Origin: DUQU01 sp964481475
GTDB taxonomy: Bacteria; Bacillota_I; Bacilli_A; Acholeplasmatales; UBA5453
DNA length: 55,859 nt
Direction of reading: 5' to 3'
Assembly (NCBI GenBank): GCA_964481475.1
Contig: CAYZTG010000004.1
Span: 1 to 55,859, forward strand
How positions within the stretch are numbered: position 1 is the first letter of the stretch; every line of letters starts with the position of its first letter. Under the pieces are notes generated by a model that searched no databases, was not told the DNA's origin, and saw only the letters and a program-made list of their open reading frames with translations. Shown here one piece after another: positions 41,701-50,629 of this stretch. A program made the translations under genes and the position numbers.

Positions 41701-41830
41701 CTACACCAATTGTATTACTTGGATCGCTACTCCCATTATGCCATATTTGTCCGTTAGTAGATTTACATCCTCCTAGAACAAATAATGCCAAGACAAAAAA
41801 TAAAACAGTCATAAACCTTTTAAACTTCAT
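38708..41830 (-). CDS. multidomain lipoprotein: collagen-like, permuted DD-peptidase, OB and InlB-type domains
   Basis: 1040 residues from ATG at 41830; the longer frame is upstream of the signal peptide. Lipobox LGGC with Cys22. Residues 72-98 are nine Gly-x-y triplets. Residues 130-295 match the C-terminal half of D-Ala-D-Ala carboxypeptidases (SRDMAKLG near 173; KTG at 235-237), and residues 310-425 match the N-terminal half (SxxK, Ser355 and Lys358; SSN at 410-412). The normal order is the reverse. Beta-rich, OB-like segments follow (about 440-560 and 810-910), and one InlB/Flg_new-type repeat near 745-810 ending TLYAKWE. Likely displayed on the outer face of the membrane. Substrate unknown; peptidoglycan is possible. 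Confidence 0.75.
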   Translation of the reverse strand: MKFKRFMTVLFFVLALFVLGGCKSTNGQIWHNGSSDPSNTIGVDGDVYLNTSSLDLFSKISGEWNIVANIKGKVGNDGKPGIDGQPGADGKPGLDGISIKSARIENGELIIILSNGKEINAGSLDQGKEQLYTEKDARSAFYRKMKEKAASFGINVDKLIFNSAISESSGSVTSRDMAKLGMMALGYDELVKIWNQYEYTAVTTGVEKTFHVTSTVMQGNFSKYLTDHYYVLGGKTGGLANAGNGVPVSNLLVSVEGPDGATFVGFISIDAVNNESLNTSKIAKIAFDIASLRYLNKDADISELEEQIPGNARITVLAAPKSGNILAFNHYDWYGENSQYLMYDKNGSHKAHTASSWKILTVMTALDYISDLEERFTITDESIRTGAGPVFTGGEELTFRDLLHLILLPSSNSASVAVSAAAGFKILRTESQVGGGPIYDTDVDDFDFESAPVVSVSNAKANPNSSKILRVRGVVVGGTTNFDNGSAPMVIIKDEFTNDLIGIRGLTIKKSAYEVNLPFDLGDIIEVPAISEIVAGQFNYGGEANKLTLTWMGDPYSQETRSEFISKYKFGETSNYSIDQTKVTTIIESQTDLEEFLSTPGYHWELVILRGTEESPLKAVTGAATLKGKEDQDMTREYLRFFFNDANNFDEQKVDRSAPVLTNFGNLHNLDDLLSTMLFNQTEYAEEDFLNPYEFVGDVYCFVMGGSTVYYHFVVLDNESIVYPDNLVTVNYDSGFETNVANETIEKGESVLEPILNRDNYDFKGWFLEGESNEFDFTQPITKTITLYAKWEKHTTISIEEVIASEDLTNTLLVEGVIVSGAYSSNGSFYGLFIQDKVSGRIMILTDLLGLETNFNIGDLISFNAILKKELSGDEEGKRYLSFKDSFELILKDNGIVDYQNTAIKITNQQQLNDAFLLENITYGQVYLISGTFYYNSNWASFQKTGNHHMRLYMDETFSSNTQLNVGNNKFFTLNDNSNRKQLGKNWFEEILGITPTSFPGVKLPGFSKTIEIYLVLLRSDGTNNYFSILSENDIIDINQ

Positions 41831-41907
41831 TTCTTTCCCTTCCAATCATTTACATATTTTTATTTCAAACATTAAAAATTAGTCTCTATCTATATAATTA
41901 ATATTGT

Positions 41908-41924
41908 TTTTGAAATATTCAAAA
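41908..41924. repeat. 17-bp palindrome upstream of the lipoprotein gene
   Basis: TTTTGAA-ata-TTCAAAA, perfect 7-bp arms. It is about 80 bases 5' of the ATG at 41830, in the promoter region, so an operator is possible. No binding protein can be named. Confidence 0.4.
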
Positions 41925-42003
41925 TAAGTCTAACCTAATTAATTGATTGCAACAATACATAAAATTGTAAAAGTTTGGTAAATAATTTTATTCTTACTTT
42001 AAT

Positions 42004-42046
42004 AAAAAAAAAGCTTGTTCCCACATAAGAGGAAAACAAGCATTTA
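42004..42046 (-). terminator. terminator of tuf
   Basis: Minus strand GCTTGTTTTCC / GGGAACAAGC around an eight-base loop, then nine T. Closes the str operon. Confidence 0.85.
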
Positions 42047-42069
42047 ATTTTATTTAATTATTATTTTAA

Positions 42070-43254
42070 TTAAGCAATTATTTTAATAACTGCTCCAGCT
42101 CCTACTGTTCTTCCACCTTCACGAATTGAGAATTTTGTTCCCTCTTCAATAGCAATTGGGTGAATAAGTTCAACAATCATTTCAGTATTATCGCCTGGCA
42201 TAACCATTTCTACGCCTTCTTTTAAGTTAATAACTCCTGTAACGTCAGTTGTTCTGAAGTAGAATTGTGGTCTATAGTTTGAGAAGAATACAGTATGTCT
42301 TCCACCTTCTTCTTTTGATAGTACGTAAACTTGAGCTTCAAATTTAGTGTGTGGTTTAACTGAACCAGGTTTTGCTAAAACTTGACCACGTTCAATTTCT
42401 TCTCTTGAAACACCACGTAATAAAGTTCCAACGTTATCTCCAGCTTCAGCTCTTTCTAATAATTTTCTAAACATTTCAACACCAGTAACAACTGTTGTTC
42501 TTGTTTCTTTAATACCAATAATTTCAACTTGGTCGTTAACTTTTACAAGTCCTCTTTCTACTCTACCTGTAGCAACTGTTCCACGTCCTGTAATTGTGAA
42601 AACGTCTTCTACTGGCATTAAGAATGGCTTATCTGTTTCTCTAACTGGTGTATCAATATAGTCGTCAACAGCTTGCATTAAGTCAAGAATTGCTTGTTGG
42701 TATTTTTCATCACCTTCAATAGCTTTTAATCCTGAACCACGAATAACTGGAATTTCATCACCAGGGAAATCATATTCAGAAAGTAATTCTCTAACTTCCA
42801 TTTCTACTAAGTCGATTAATTCTTCATCATCAACTAAATCACACTTGTTTAAGAAAACTACTAATTTAGGTACTCCAACTTGTCTAGCAAGTAAGATATG
42901 TTCTCTTGTTTGTGGCATTGGACCATCAGCAGCAGAAACTACTAAGATTCCTCCATCCATTTGCGCAGCACCTGTAATCATATTTTTAACGTAGTCAGCG
43001 TGTCCTGGACAGTCAACGTGTGCATAGTGACGTGTAGATGTTTCATACTCTACGTGAGATGTATTAATAGTAATACCTCTTTCTTTTTCTTCTAGGGCTT
43101 TGTCAATAGCCGCATAGTCTTTAACTTCAGCAAATCCTTGTTTAGACAAAACGATAGTAATCGCAGCAGTTAAAGTTGTTTTACCATGGTCAACGTGGCC
43201 GATTGTTCCAACGTTTACGTGTGGTTTTGTTCTTTCAAATTTTTGTTTTGCCAT
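42070..43254 (-). CDS. tuf: elongation factor Tu
   Basis: 394 residues, full length. Delivers aminoacyl-tRNA to the ribosome. G1 GHVDHGKTT, switch ERGITIN, G3 DCPGHADY, G4 NKCD; domains II and III follow to EGGRTVGAGAVIKI. AAGGAG precedes the ATG. Last gene of the str operon; a possible own promoter lies in the 91-base gap after fusA. Confidence 0.98.
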   Translation of the reverse strand: MAKQKFERTKPHVNVGTIGHVDHGKTTLTAAITIVLSKQGFAEVKDYAAIDKALEEKERGITINTSHVEYETSTRHYAHVDCPGHADYVKNMITGAAQMDGGILVVSAADGPMPQTREHILLARQVGVPKLVVFLNKCDLVDDEELIDLVEMEVRELLSEYDFPGDEIPVIRGSGLKAIEGDEKYQQAILDLMQAVDDYIDTPVRETDKPFLMPVEDVFTITGRGTVATGRVERGLVKVNDQVEIIGIKETRTTVVTGVEMFRKLLERAEAGDNVGTLLRGVSREEIERGQVLAKPGSVKPHTKFEAQVYVLSKEEGGRHTVFFSNYRPQFYFRTTDVTGVINLKEGVEMVMPGDNTEMIVELIHPIAIEEGTKFSIREGGRTVGAGAVIKIIA

Positions 43255-43311
43255 TTTTTTGTTCTCCTTTGTATTGTTTTTTCATTTTTATAACTTAAAT
43301 GACTCTTAATT

Positions 43312-43340
43312 ATTTTATCTTATATTATATTTTAATGCAA
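43312..43340 (-). promoter_or_regulatory. possible tuf promoter
   Basis: Minus strand TTGCAT (43335-43340) and TAAAAT (43312-43317) at 17 bp. It would give tuf extra expression over fusA. Confidence 0.45.
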
Positions 43341-43345
43341 GTTAT

Positions 43346-45418
43346 TTAGGCAGTTCTCGTTTTAATTATCTCTTCAATAATAGATTTTGGAGCTTGTTCA
43401 TAATGACTAAATTGCATTGCAAAGGTTGCTCTTCCTTGGCTATTACTTCTTAATGAAGTTGCATAACCAAACATTTCTGATAGAGGTACTAATGCTTTAA
43501 TATAAATTGCATTTCCTGTTTTTTGTTCTTGAGCTTCTAATCTTCCTCTTCTGGAAGTTATATCTCCAATAACGTTTCCGACATAATCATCCGGACTAAC
43601 TACTTCAACATTCATAATTGGTTCTAATAACGTTGGGTTACAATAAGATTTAGTTTCTCTTAGTGCCATACTAGCAGCGATTTTGAAAGCCATCTCTGAT
43701 GAGTCAACCTCATGATATGATCCATCAAATAATGTTGCTTTTAAATCCATAATTGGATATCCTGCAATAATACCGCCTTCTAAAGCTTCGACTAAGCCTT
43801 TTTCTACAGCTGGAATGTATTCTCTTGGAACAACTCCTCCAACAATTTTGTCAACGAATTCAAAACCTTTACCTGGATTCGGTTCAAATTTAATTTTAAC
43901 ATGACCATATTGTCCTCGACCACCAGACTGACGAATAAATCTTCCTTCAATATCAGCGGCCTTTAAGATTGTTTCACGATAAGAAACTTGTGGTTGACCT
44001 ACGTTAGCATCTACTTTAAATTCTCTTCTCATTCTATCAACAATTATGTCTAAATGTAATTCGCCCATTCCTGAAATAATCGTTTGTCCGGTCTCTTTAT
44101 CAATATAAGTTTTAAATGTCGGATCTTCTTCAGCTAGTTTTACTAACGCATTTGACATCTTATCTTGGTCATTTTTGGTTTTTGGCTCTATTGCTACACT
44201 AATAACTGGTTCAGGAAACTTCATTGATTCTAAAACAGCTTTTGCTTTTTCATAACCTAATGTATCACCTGTAGTTGTTTCTTTAAGTCCAATTACTGCA
44301 GCAATATCTCCAGCAAAAACTTCCTTAATTTCTTCTCTATGATTAGCATGCATTAAAAGCAATCTACCGAGACGTTCTCTACTACCTCTTGTTGTATTTG
44401 TTACAAACGATCCACTTGAAGCAGATCCAGAGTAAACTCTGAAAAATGTTAGTCTTCCCACAAATGGATCTGTCATTACTTTGAAAGCTAAAGCCATAAA
44501 CGGTTCCCCGTCCTCAGGCTTAAAAGTAATTACTTCTCCATCTGGTAAAATTCCTTCAACTCCATCAACGTCAACCGGTGATGGTAAATAATCTATTACA
44601 GCGTTTAAAATTAATTTTACGCCTTTATTCTTAAATGCAGTTCCGCAAAATACTGGGAAAAAGTCAACTTCCAACGTTCCCTTTCTAATTGCTTTTTTAA
44701 TTAAATCAACACTAATCTCTTCACCTTCTAAATAGGCAATCATTAGATCTTCATCATAATCAGCAATAGTTTCAATTAGTTTATTTCTTTTTTCTAAGAC
44801 TAAATCTTTAAGATCACTTGGAATTGGAATTTCCTTTGGTTCTTCTTCAGGGCTTCCATCATATTCATAAGCCTTCATTTCAATTAGGTCAATTATTCCA
44901 GTAAAATCGTTCTCTGCCCCTATTGGCCATTGAACTGCTTCTGCTTTAACACCTAATCTACGGTGAATACTTTTAATTGAATATTCATAATCTGCACCAG
45001 TTTTATCCATCTTATTAATGAAAATTATTCTTGGAACTTTATATTCAGTTGCTTGACGCCAGACTGTTTCAGTTTGTGGTTCAACACCAGCTTGTGCATC
45101 TAAAACGGTAATAGCACCATCTAAAACACGAAGTGATCTAGAAACCTCAACTGTAAAGTCAACGTGCCCTGGGGTATCAATTATATTAAGTTTATGATCA
45201 TGCCAGTAAGCAGTTGTTGCAGCGCTTGTAATAGTAATTCCTCGTTCTTGTTCCTGTTCCATCCAGTCCATTTGAGATGCTCCATCATGAGTCTCTCCTA
45301 TTTTGTGGATTTTATTTGTGTGAAACAAAATACGTTCAGTTGTAGTTGTTTTACCCGCATCAATATGAGCCATTACGCCGATATTGCGGGTTTTTTCTAA
45401 TAAATGACTTCTCGGCAT
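43346..45418 (-). CDS. fusA: elongation factor G
   Basis: 690 residues from ATG at 45418, after AGGTGG at the rpsG end; a GTG slightly upstream is unlikely. Translocase GTPase with GVMAHIDAGKTTT, ERGITI, DTPGHVDFT, NKMDK and the domain IV RETI-type region, down to an LVPLSEMFGYATSLRS end. Three bases separate it from the rpsG stop, so the two are coupled. Confidence 0.98.
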   Translation of the reverse strand: MPRSHLLEKTRNIGVMAHIDAGKTTTTERILFHTNKIHKIGETHDGASQMDWMEQEQERGITITSAATTAYWHDHKLNIIDTPGHVDFTVEVSRSLRVLDGAITVLDAQAGVEPQTETVWRQATEYKVPRIIFINKMDKTGADYEYSIKSIHRRLGVKAEAVQWPIGAENDFTGIIDLIEMKAYEYDGSPEEEPKEIPIPSDLKDLVLEKRNKLIETIADYDEDLMIAYLEGEEISVDLIKKAIRKGTLEVDFFPVFCGTAFKNKGVKLILNAVIDYLPSPVDVDGVEGILPDGEVITFKPEDGEPFMALAFKVMTDPFVGRLTFFRVYSGSASSGSFVTNTTRGSRERLGRLLLMHANHREEIKEVFAGDIAAVIGLKETTTGDTLGYEKAKAVLESMKFPEPVISVAIEPKTKNDQDKMSNALVKLAEEDPTFKTYIDKETGQTIISGMGELHLDIIVDRMRREFKVDANVGQPQVSYRETILKAADIEGRFIRQSGGRGQYGHVKIKFEPNPGKGFEFVDKIVGGVVPREYIPAVEKGLVEALEGGIIAGYPIMDLKATLFDGSYHEVDSSEMAFKIAASMALRETKSYCNPTLLEPIMNVEVVSPDDYVGNVIGDITSRRGRLEAQEQKTGNAIYIKALVPLSEMFGYATSLRSNSQGRATFAMQFSHYEQAPKSIIEEIIKTRTA

Positions 45419-45420
45419 AA

Positions 45421-45891
45421 TTACCACCTGTAATGCGCAAATGCTTTATTAGCTTCAGCCATACGGTAAACATCTTCACGTTTCTTAACTGATGCACCAT
45501 GACCATTAGCAGCATCCATAATTTCCTTCGCTAATCTTTCTTCCATTGTTTTTTCATTTCTAAGTCTTGAGTATTGAACAAGCCATCTTAAAGCTAATGC
45601 TTGTTTTCTTGCTGGTCTTACTTCAACAGGTACCTGATAGTTTTGACCTCCAATACGTCGAGAACGAACTTCTAAAATTGGGGTAATATTTTTAATAGCT
45701 TCTTCAAATACTTCCATAGCTTCTTTACCTGTTTGTTTTTCTACGCGCTCAAATGCGCCATATAAAATTGATTGTGCTGTACCTTTTTTACCATCTAACA
45801 TAATTGCGTTTATTAATTTAGTTATTAATTTTGAATTATAAATTGGATCTGGCAGTACATCTCTTTTTGGGACGTGTCCTTTTCTTGGCAT
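45421..45891 (-). CDS. rpsG: 30S ribosomal protein uS7
   Basis: 156 residues, full length. Nucleates the 3' major domain of 16S rRNA. MPRKGHVPKRDVLPDP, ARRIGGQ-like SRRIGGQNYQVPVEV and ANKAFAHYRW match the family. Second gene of the str operon. Confidence 0.98.
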   Translation of the reverse strand: MPRKGHVPKRDVLPDPIYNSKLITKLINAIMLDGKKGTAQSILYGAFERVEKQTGKEAMEVFEEAIKNITPILEVRSRRIGGQNYQVPVEVRPARKQALALRWLVQYSRLRNEKTMEERLAKEIMDAANGHGASVKKREDVYRMAEANKAFAHYRW

Positions 45892-45930
45892 ACAAATCCT
45901 CCTTTCACGTGTTATTAATTATTGATTTTA

Positions 45931-46344
45931 TTATTTTTTTGGTCTTCTTGCGCCATATTTAGATCGCGCTTGTTTACGATTTGCAACACCAGAAGTGTCT
46001 AGCGTTCCACGTACTATATGATAACGTACACCTGGTAAGTCTTTAACTCTACCACCACGAACTAAAACCACACTGTGTTCTTGTAGTGAGTGACCTACGC
46101 CTGGAATATAAGCATTAACTTCAATTCCATTTGATAAACGTACTCTCGCATATTTACGTAATGCTGAGTTAGGTTTCTTAGGTGTCATTGTGGTAACTCT
46201 TACACATACTCCACGTTTTTGTGGCGAATCATTATATGTTTCTTTTTTTGTTAATGAGTTGTAACCAATCCCAAGATAAGGTGCTTTTGACTTATAAACT
46301 TTATCTTTTCTTCCCTTTTTAACTAATTGTTGAATAGTTGGCAT
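45931..46344 (-). CDS. rpsL: 30S ribosomal protein uS12
   Basis: 137 residues from ATG at 46344 after AAGGAG; the extra upstream MSGRKEKQ is leader. Decoding-centre protein. PTIQQLVKKGR, CVRVTTMTPKKPNSALRK with the Lys of the streptomycin site, and GGRVKDLPGVRYH are all wild type. First gene of the str operon. Confidence 0.98.
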   Translation of the reverse strand: MPTIQQLVKKGRKDKVYKSKAPYLGIGYNSLTKKETYNDSPQKRGVCVRVTTMTPKKPNSALRKYARVRLSNGIEVNAYIPGVGHSLQEHSVVLVRGGRVKDLPGVRYHIVRGTLDTSGVANRKQARSKYGARRPKK

Positions 46345-46462
46345 TTGCTTCTCCTTTCTACCCGACACATGTCCGAGTGTTTCATTTTTTTAATTAAAAT
46401 ATATTTTGGCTTATTAGTGCCAAATTTTTTGTTTAGTAGTTACTTTTATAAGCAACGTTTTA

Positions 46463-46491
46463 ATTATACTAAATAATGAATTGTTTGTCAA
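46463..46491 (-). promoter_or_regulatory. str operon promoter, near-perfect consensus
   Basis: Minus strand TTGACA (46486-46491), exactly 17 bp, then TATAAT (46463-46468). The leader to rpsL is about 110 bases and includes a small stem with loop near 46360-46380. Confidence 0.85.
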
Positions 46492-46504
46492 TAATTTTTA
46501 CTGC

Positions 46505-46547
46505 AAATAATAAAATAAGGAGCCAAACAATTAATAAGTTTGGCTCG
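46505..46547 (-). terminator. terminator of rpoBC
   Basis: Minus strand GAGCCAAAC / GTTTGGCTC (46520-46546), loop of nine bases, followed by CTTATTTTATTATTT. Begins a few bases past the rpoC stop. Confidence 0.8.
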
Positions 46548-46553
46548 CATTTA

Positions 46554-49500
46554 TTAATAATCTACTTGTTCATCTTCATCAAGATATCTAATAGGCTCTT
46601 CATATTGGAAATATGAGTCTTTTAAGATTCCTGTACCGGCTGGTATTAAACCACCAATAATGACGTTTTCTTTCAACCCTTTTAGTTCATCAACTTTACC
46701 ATGAATTGCCGCATCAGTTAAAACTCTTGTTGTTTCTTGGAATGATGCTGCTGATAAGAACGACTCACTAGAAAGCGATGCTCTTGTAATACCTTGGAGT
46801 TCTAATTGACCAACTGCTGGTCTCTTGCGTTGTCCAATCGCGACTTTATTTGCTTCTTTAAATGTTGCTAAAGAAACTTTTGAGCCTGGTAATAAATCAG
46901 TATCTCCTTCAAACACTACAATTAATTTTTGTAACATTTGATGAATAATAATTTCAATATGTTTATCACTAATTGCTACTCCTGTAGCACGATAAACTTT
47001 TTGCACTTCTTCTAAAATATATCTTTGAACCGTCTCTACATTAGTTACTCTTAACAATTCTTTTGGATGGATTGATCCCTTATTAAGTTTTTGACCAGGT
47101 AATACTGTATCACCCTTTTTAACTAATAATTGTGAGTTCGTATCTAAAACATATTTAGCTTCTTTGATAGGATCACCTTTTTTAACTTTTTCATTAACAA
47201 CAATAGTAATCCCCGTTGCTCTATTTTCAATCTTTGTAACTTTACCTTCAACTTCAACTATAGTTGCTTGTCCTTTTGGTTTTCTTGCCTCAAATAACTC
47301 TTGAATTCTTGGTAAACCAGCTGTAATATCTGATGCTGATGCTACACCTCCAGTATGGAATGTACGCATCGTTAATTGTGTTCCTGGTTCTCCAATAGAT
47401 TGAGCAGCAACCACTCCCACGGCTTCTCCAACTTCAACAGATTTATTTGTTGCCAAATTCATCCCATAACAATGTTTACAAACACCATTTAAGGAATCAC
47501 AAGTCAGTAAACTTCTAATTTCTACTTTGTTAACATTTAGTTTAAGCATTTCCTCAGCTTTTTCAGTAGTAATTAATTCATTTGTTCCAAGAATAATTTC
47601 TCCATTTTTAGGATTAATAACTTCTTGATTTGTATATCTACCAATAATTCTATCAATGAAAGGAACAACTAGTTTACCATCTTCACTGTAAATGGACTCC
47701 ATAACTACACCACGGTCAGTTTTACAATCTTCCATATCAACAATTAAATCTTGAGAAACGTCAACAAGTCTTCTAGTTAAGTAACCGGATTCAGCCGTTT
47801 TAAGAGCTGTATCAGTAGAACCTTTTCTCGCTCCATGAGTAGAAATAAAGAATTCGTTAACTGTTAAACCTTCTTTAAAGTTAGCTTTAACAGGAATTTC
47901 GATAATTTCACCAGCTGGGTTATTCATCAACCCACGCATTCCTAACATTTGAGCGAAGTTAGATTTAGAGCCTCTTGCTCCAGAATCATACATCATAAAG
48001 ATGTGGTTTTCGTGATCAAATTCACTCATCACACCTCTTTCAATATCTTCTCGTGCTTTAGCCCATTCTTCAACTACTAATTTATAACGTTCTTCTTCTG
48101 TTAAAACACCATCATCATAATATTCTTCAAGTTCACTTATTTTGTTTTCAGCCTCGACAATTCTTTCCTCTTTTTTAGAGTAAACATTCATGTCACTAGC
48201 TGAAACCGTAATTCCAGATAGAGTAGAATACTTAAATCCTAAATCTTTTAACTTATCTAACATTTTTGATGTTTCATTAATTTCAAACTGCTTAAATACT
48301 TCTGCAATAATCATTGATAAGAAACCTTTACCAAATGGTTCAGGAGTAGGCATATCTTTAATTTTATCGTGAACATTTTCACCTTTTTTAACAAAATAAA
48401 CATCACTTAATACATTAAGTAAATTTTCTTCTGTTGGTTCATTCAAATAAGGGAATGAAGGTGGTAATATTTCATTAAAAATCATTTTACCTAAAGTAGT
48501 TACAAAATACATTTCTCTTTGTGCATCAGTAAAAGCATGATTTAAAGAGTTTGGTCTAACAACAATATTAGTATGTAATCCTATTTCTCCATTTTTATAA
48601 GCGATATATGCTTCATTATAACTAGCATAAAAGTGTCCTTCATTTTTCTGACCTGACTTTGTATAGGTTAAATAGTAGTTTCCTAAAACCATATCTTGCG
48701 AAGGGGTAACAACTGGTTTACCATCTTTAGGATTTAAAATATTATTAGAAGCTAACATCAACAAACGTGCTTCCGCTTGAGCTTCATTAGATAGTGGTAA
48801 GTGAACAGCCATTTGGTCTCCATCAAAGTCAGCATTAAAAGCTGGTGTTACTAATGGATGTAGTCTAATTGCTTTACCATCAATCAACTTAGGTTCAAAA
48901 GCTTGAATACCAAGTCTATGAAGAGTTGGAGCTCTATTTAATAATACAGGGTGTTCTTTTACAATATGTTCAAGAGCACTCCAAGCGTCATCATCTAAAG
49001 CCTCATAACTTCTCTTAGCCTCTTGGATTGAGTTAAGTCTTACAGTAAGTTCTCTAATAACAAAAGGTTTGAAAAGGACGATTGCCATTTCTCTTGGAAT
49101 ACCGGCCTGATACATTTCTAAGTCTGGTCCAACAACAATAACACTTCTCGCGCTAAAGTCTACTCGTTTACCAAGTAAATTTTGACGGAATCTTCCTTGT
49201 TTCCCTCTTAACATATCAGATAAGCTCTTCAATTGGCGATTTCTCTCCATAGTAGCTCTTCTACCACTCTTAGAGTTATCAATTAAAGAATCCACAGCTT
49301 CTTGTAAAAGACGTTTTTCATTTTTAATGATTAATCTTGGGACAAATGATTCCTTTTGTCTCTTTAATCTATTGTTTCTATTTAAAATTCTTCTATATAA
49401 ATCATTTAAATCTGTCGTAGCAAATCTTCCTCCATCAAGAGCAACCATTGGTCTTAAATCAGGTGGGATAACCGGAAGAACATCAAGAACCATCCATTCT

Positions 49501-50627
49501 GGTTTATTATCACTATTTTTAAAAGCTTCGACAACTTCCAAACGTTTAATAACACGATCACGTTTTTGTTTAGAAGGTGATTTAAGTTTCTTTCTTAAAC
49601 TTTTAACTTCTTTTTCTAAATCTAAATCTACTAATAACTTTTTAACTGCTTCTGCGCCTGTCATCGCTTGGAATTTATTTCCATATTTTTCATAATATAG
49701 CGAATATTCCATTTCTGATAAAATTTGCTTTCTTACTAAATCAGTATCACCAGGATTACCAGGATTAGTTACAATATAACTTGCTAAATAAACAATTTCC
49801 TCTAAATCTTTAGCTTTAATATCTAATAGTAATGCTAATCTAGAAGGCGAGTTTTTTAAATACCATGTATGAACTACAGGAGCCTCTAATTCAATATGCC
49901 CCATTCTTTCTCTTCTCACCTTTGATTCAGTGATTTCTACTCCACACTTATCACAAATTTGACCTTTATCTAAATTTCTTTTCTTTCCACAAGCACATTG
50001 ATAGTCTTTAGTTGGCCCAAAAATACGCTCACAAAATAATCCATCGATTTCGGGCTTTAAAGTACGGTAATTAATTGTTTCATGTTTCAATACTTCACCA
50101 TAACTCCAAGATCTAATTTCATCTGGACTAGCTAATCTTATTTGTAAGTGAGAATAGTCTTTTGATCCATATGTTTTAACTTTTTTCTTTTCTTGTCTTA
50201 GTCTTACAAACTCAGTAACATCGATTTTTTCTGGCTTTTCTTCTTCTGGTACTATTTGATATAGTTCAAAAATATAGTCAAGTTCTGTTTTAAACGACTC
50301 GTCTAGAGAAGTAATTGTTTCGTATGTTTTAATACTAATATTAAACAATTCTTTTGTTTGAGAAATGTTTAAATCCTCTAATTCATCTTCTAAATCTTTT
50401 GGCATTGATAAATTAAAGATAGATGTGGGAATAATATATTTTCTTAAAATTGGAATTAATGCTTCAAAGAGACTTTCATCATCTCTAAAAACATATTTTC
50501 TTATTTGCGTTAAATTAAAGCCATTTAGATCTTCTAACGTTTCAATTCCTGAAAGGTGAAGTGCTGTAATAACTTCTTCATCTAACTTTAAGTTTTTAAT
50601 AAATGTTTTCTTAAAATCATTTACCAT
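46554..50627 (-). CDS. rpoC: RNA polymerase beta' subunit
   Basis: 1357 residues from ATG at 50627, after AGGAGG; an upstream TTG is rejected. It carries an extra N-terminal helical segment of about 130 residues before the family start (KTYGSKDYSHLQIRLASP), then the zinc-binding CACGKKR ... CDKCGVE, the clamp, the catalytic NADFDGDQMAVH, the trigger loop and C-terminal zinc site CDSLNGVCKHCYG. Bacillus RpoC is 1199; the lead segment accounts for most of the difference. Stop and start of rpoB-rpoC are 2 bases apart. Confidence 0.97.
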   Translation of the reverse strand: MVNDFKKTFIKNLKLDEEVITALHLSGIETLEDLNGFNLTQIRKYVFRDDESLFEALIPILRKYIIPTSIFNLSMPKDLEDELEDLNISQTKELFNISIKTYETITSLDESFKTELDYIFELYQIVPEEEKPEKIDVTEFVRLRQEKKKVKTYGSKDYSHLQIRLASPDEIRSWSYGEVLKHETINYRTLKPEIDGLFCERIFGPTKDYQCACGKKRNLDKGQICDKCGVEITESKVRRERMGHIELEAPVVHTWYLKNSPSRLALLLDIKAKDLEEIVYLASYIVTNPGNPGDTDLVRKQILSEMEYSLYYEKYGNKFQAMTGAEAVKKLLVDLDLEKEVKSLRKKLKSPSKQKRDRVIKRLEVVEAFKNSDNKPEWMVLDVLPVIPPDLRPMVALDGGRFATTDLNDLYRRILNRNNRLKRQKESFVPRLIIKNEKRLLQEAVDSLIDNSKSGRRATMERNRQLKSLSDMLRGKQGRFRQNLLGKRVDFSARSVIVVGPDLEMYQAGIPREMAIVLFKPFVIRELTVRLNSIQEAKRSYEALDDDAWSALEHIVKEHPVLLNRAPTLHRLGIQAFEPKLIDGKAIRLHPLVTPAFNADFDGDQMAVHLPLSNEAQAEARLLMLASNNILNPKDGKPVVTPSQDMVLGNYYLTYTKSGQKNEGHFYASYNEAYIAYKNGEIGLHTNIVVRPNSLNHAFTDAQREMYFVTTLGKMIFNEILPPSFPYLNEPTEENLLNVLSDVYFVKKGENVHDKIKDMPTPEPFGKGFLSMIIAEVFKQFEINETSKMLDKLKDLGFKYSTLSGITVSASDMNVYSKKEERIVEAENKISELEEYYDDGVLTEEERYKLVVEEWAKAREDIERGVMSEFDHENHIFMMYDSGARGSKSNFAQMLGMRGLMNNPAGEIIEIPVKANFKEGLTVNEFFISTHGARKGSTDTALKTAESGYLTRRLVDVSQDLIVDMEDCKTDRGVVMESIYSEDGKLVVPFIDRIIGRYTNQEVINPKNGEIILGTNELITTEKAEEMLKLNVNKVEIRSLLTCDSLNGVCKHCYGMNLATNKSVEVGEAVGVVAAQSIGEPGTQLTMRTFHTGGVASASDITAGLPRIQELFEARKPKGQATIVEVEGKVTKIENRATGITIVVNEKVKKGDPIKEAKYVLDTNSQLLVKKGDTVLPGQKLNKGSIHPKELLRVTNVETVQRYILEEVQKVYRATGVAISDKHIEIIIHQMLQKLIVVFEGDTDLLPGSKVSLATFKEANKVAIGQRKRPAVGQLELQGITRASLSSESFLSAASFQETTRVLTDAAIHGKVDELKGLKENVIIGGLIPAGTGILKDSYFQYEEPIRYLDEDEQVDY

Positions 50628-50629
50628 AA

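Noticed and set aside
38708..41830. A frameshift or two genes instead of one permuted domain
   Set aside because: The frame is continuous for 1040 codons, with one lipoprotein start and one terminator, and both halves keep their active-site motifs.
46355..46385. Ribosomal-protein regulatory hairpin in the rpsL leader
   Set aside because: The stem near 46360-46380 is short and contains several GU pairs; it does not resemble the known S7 target and is not listed as a feature.
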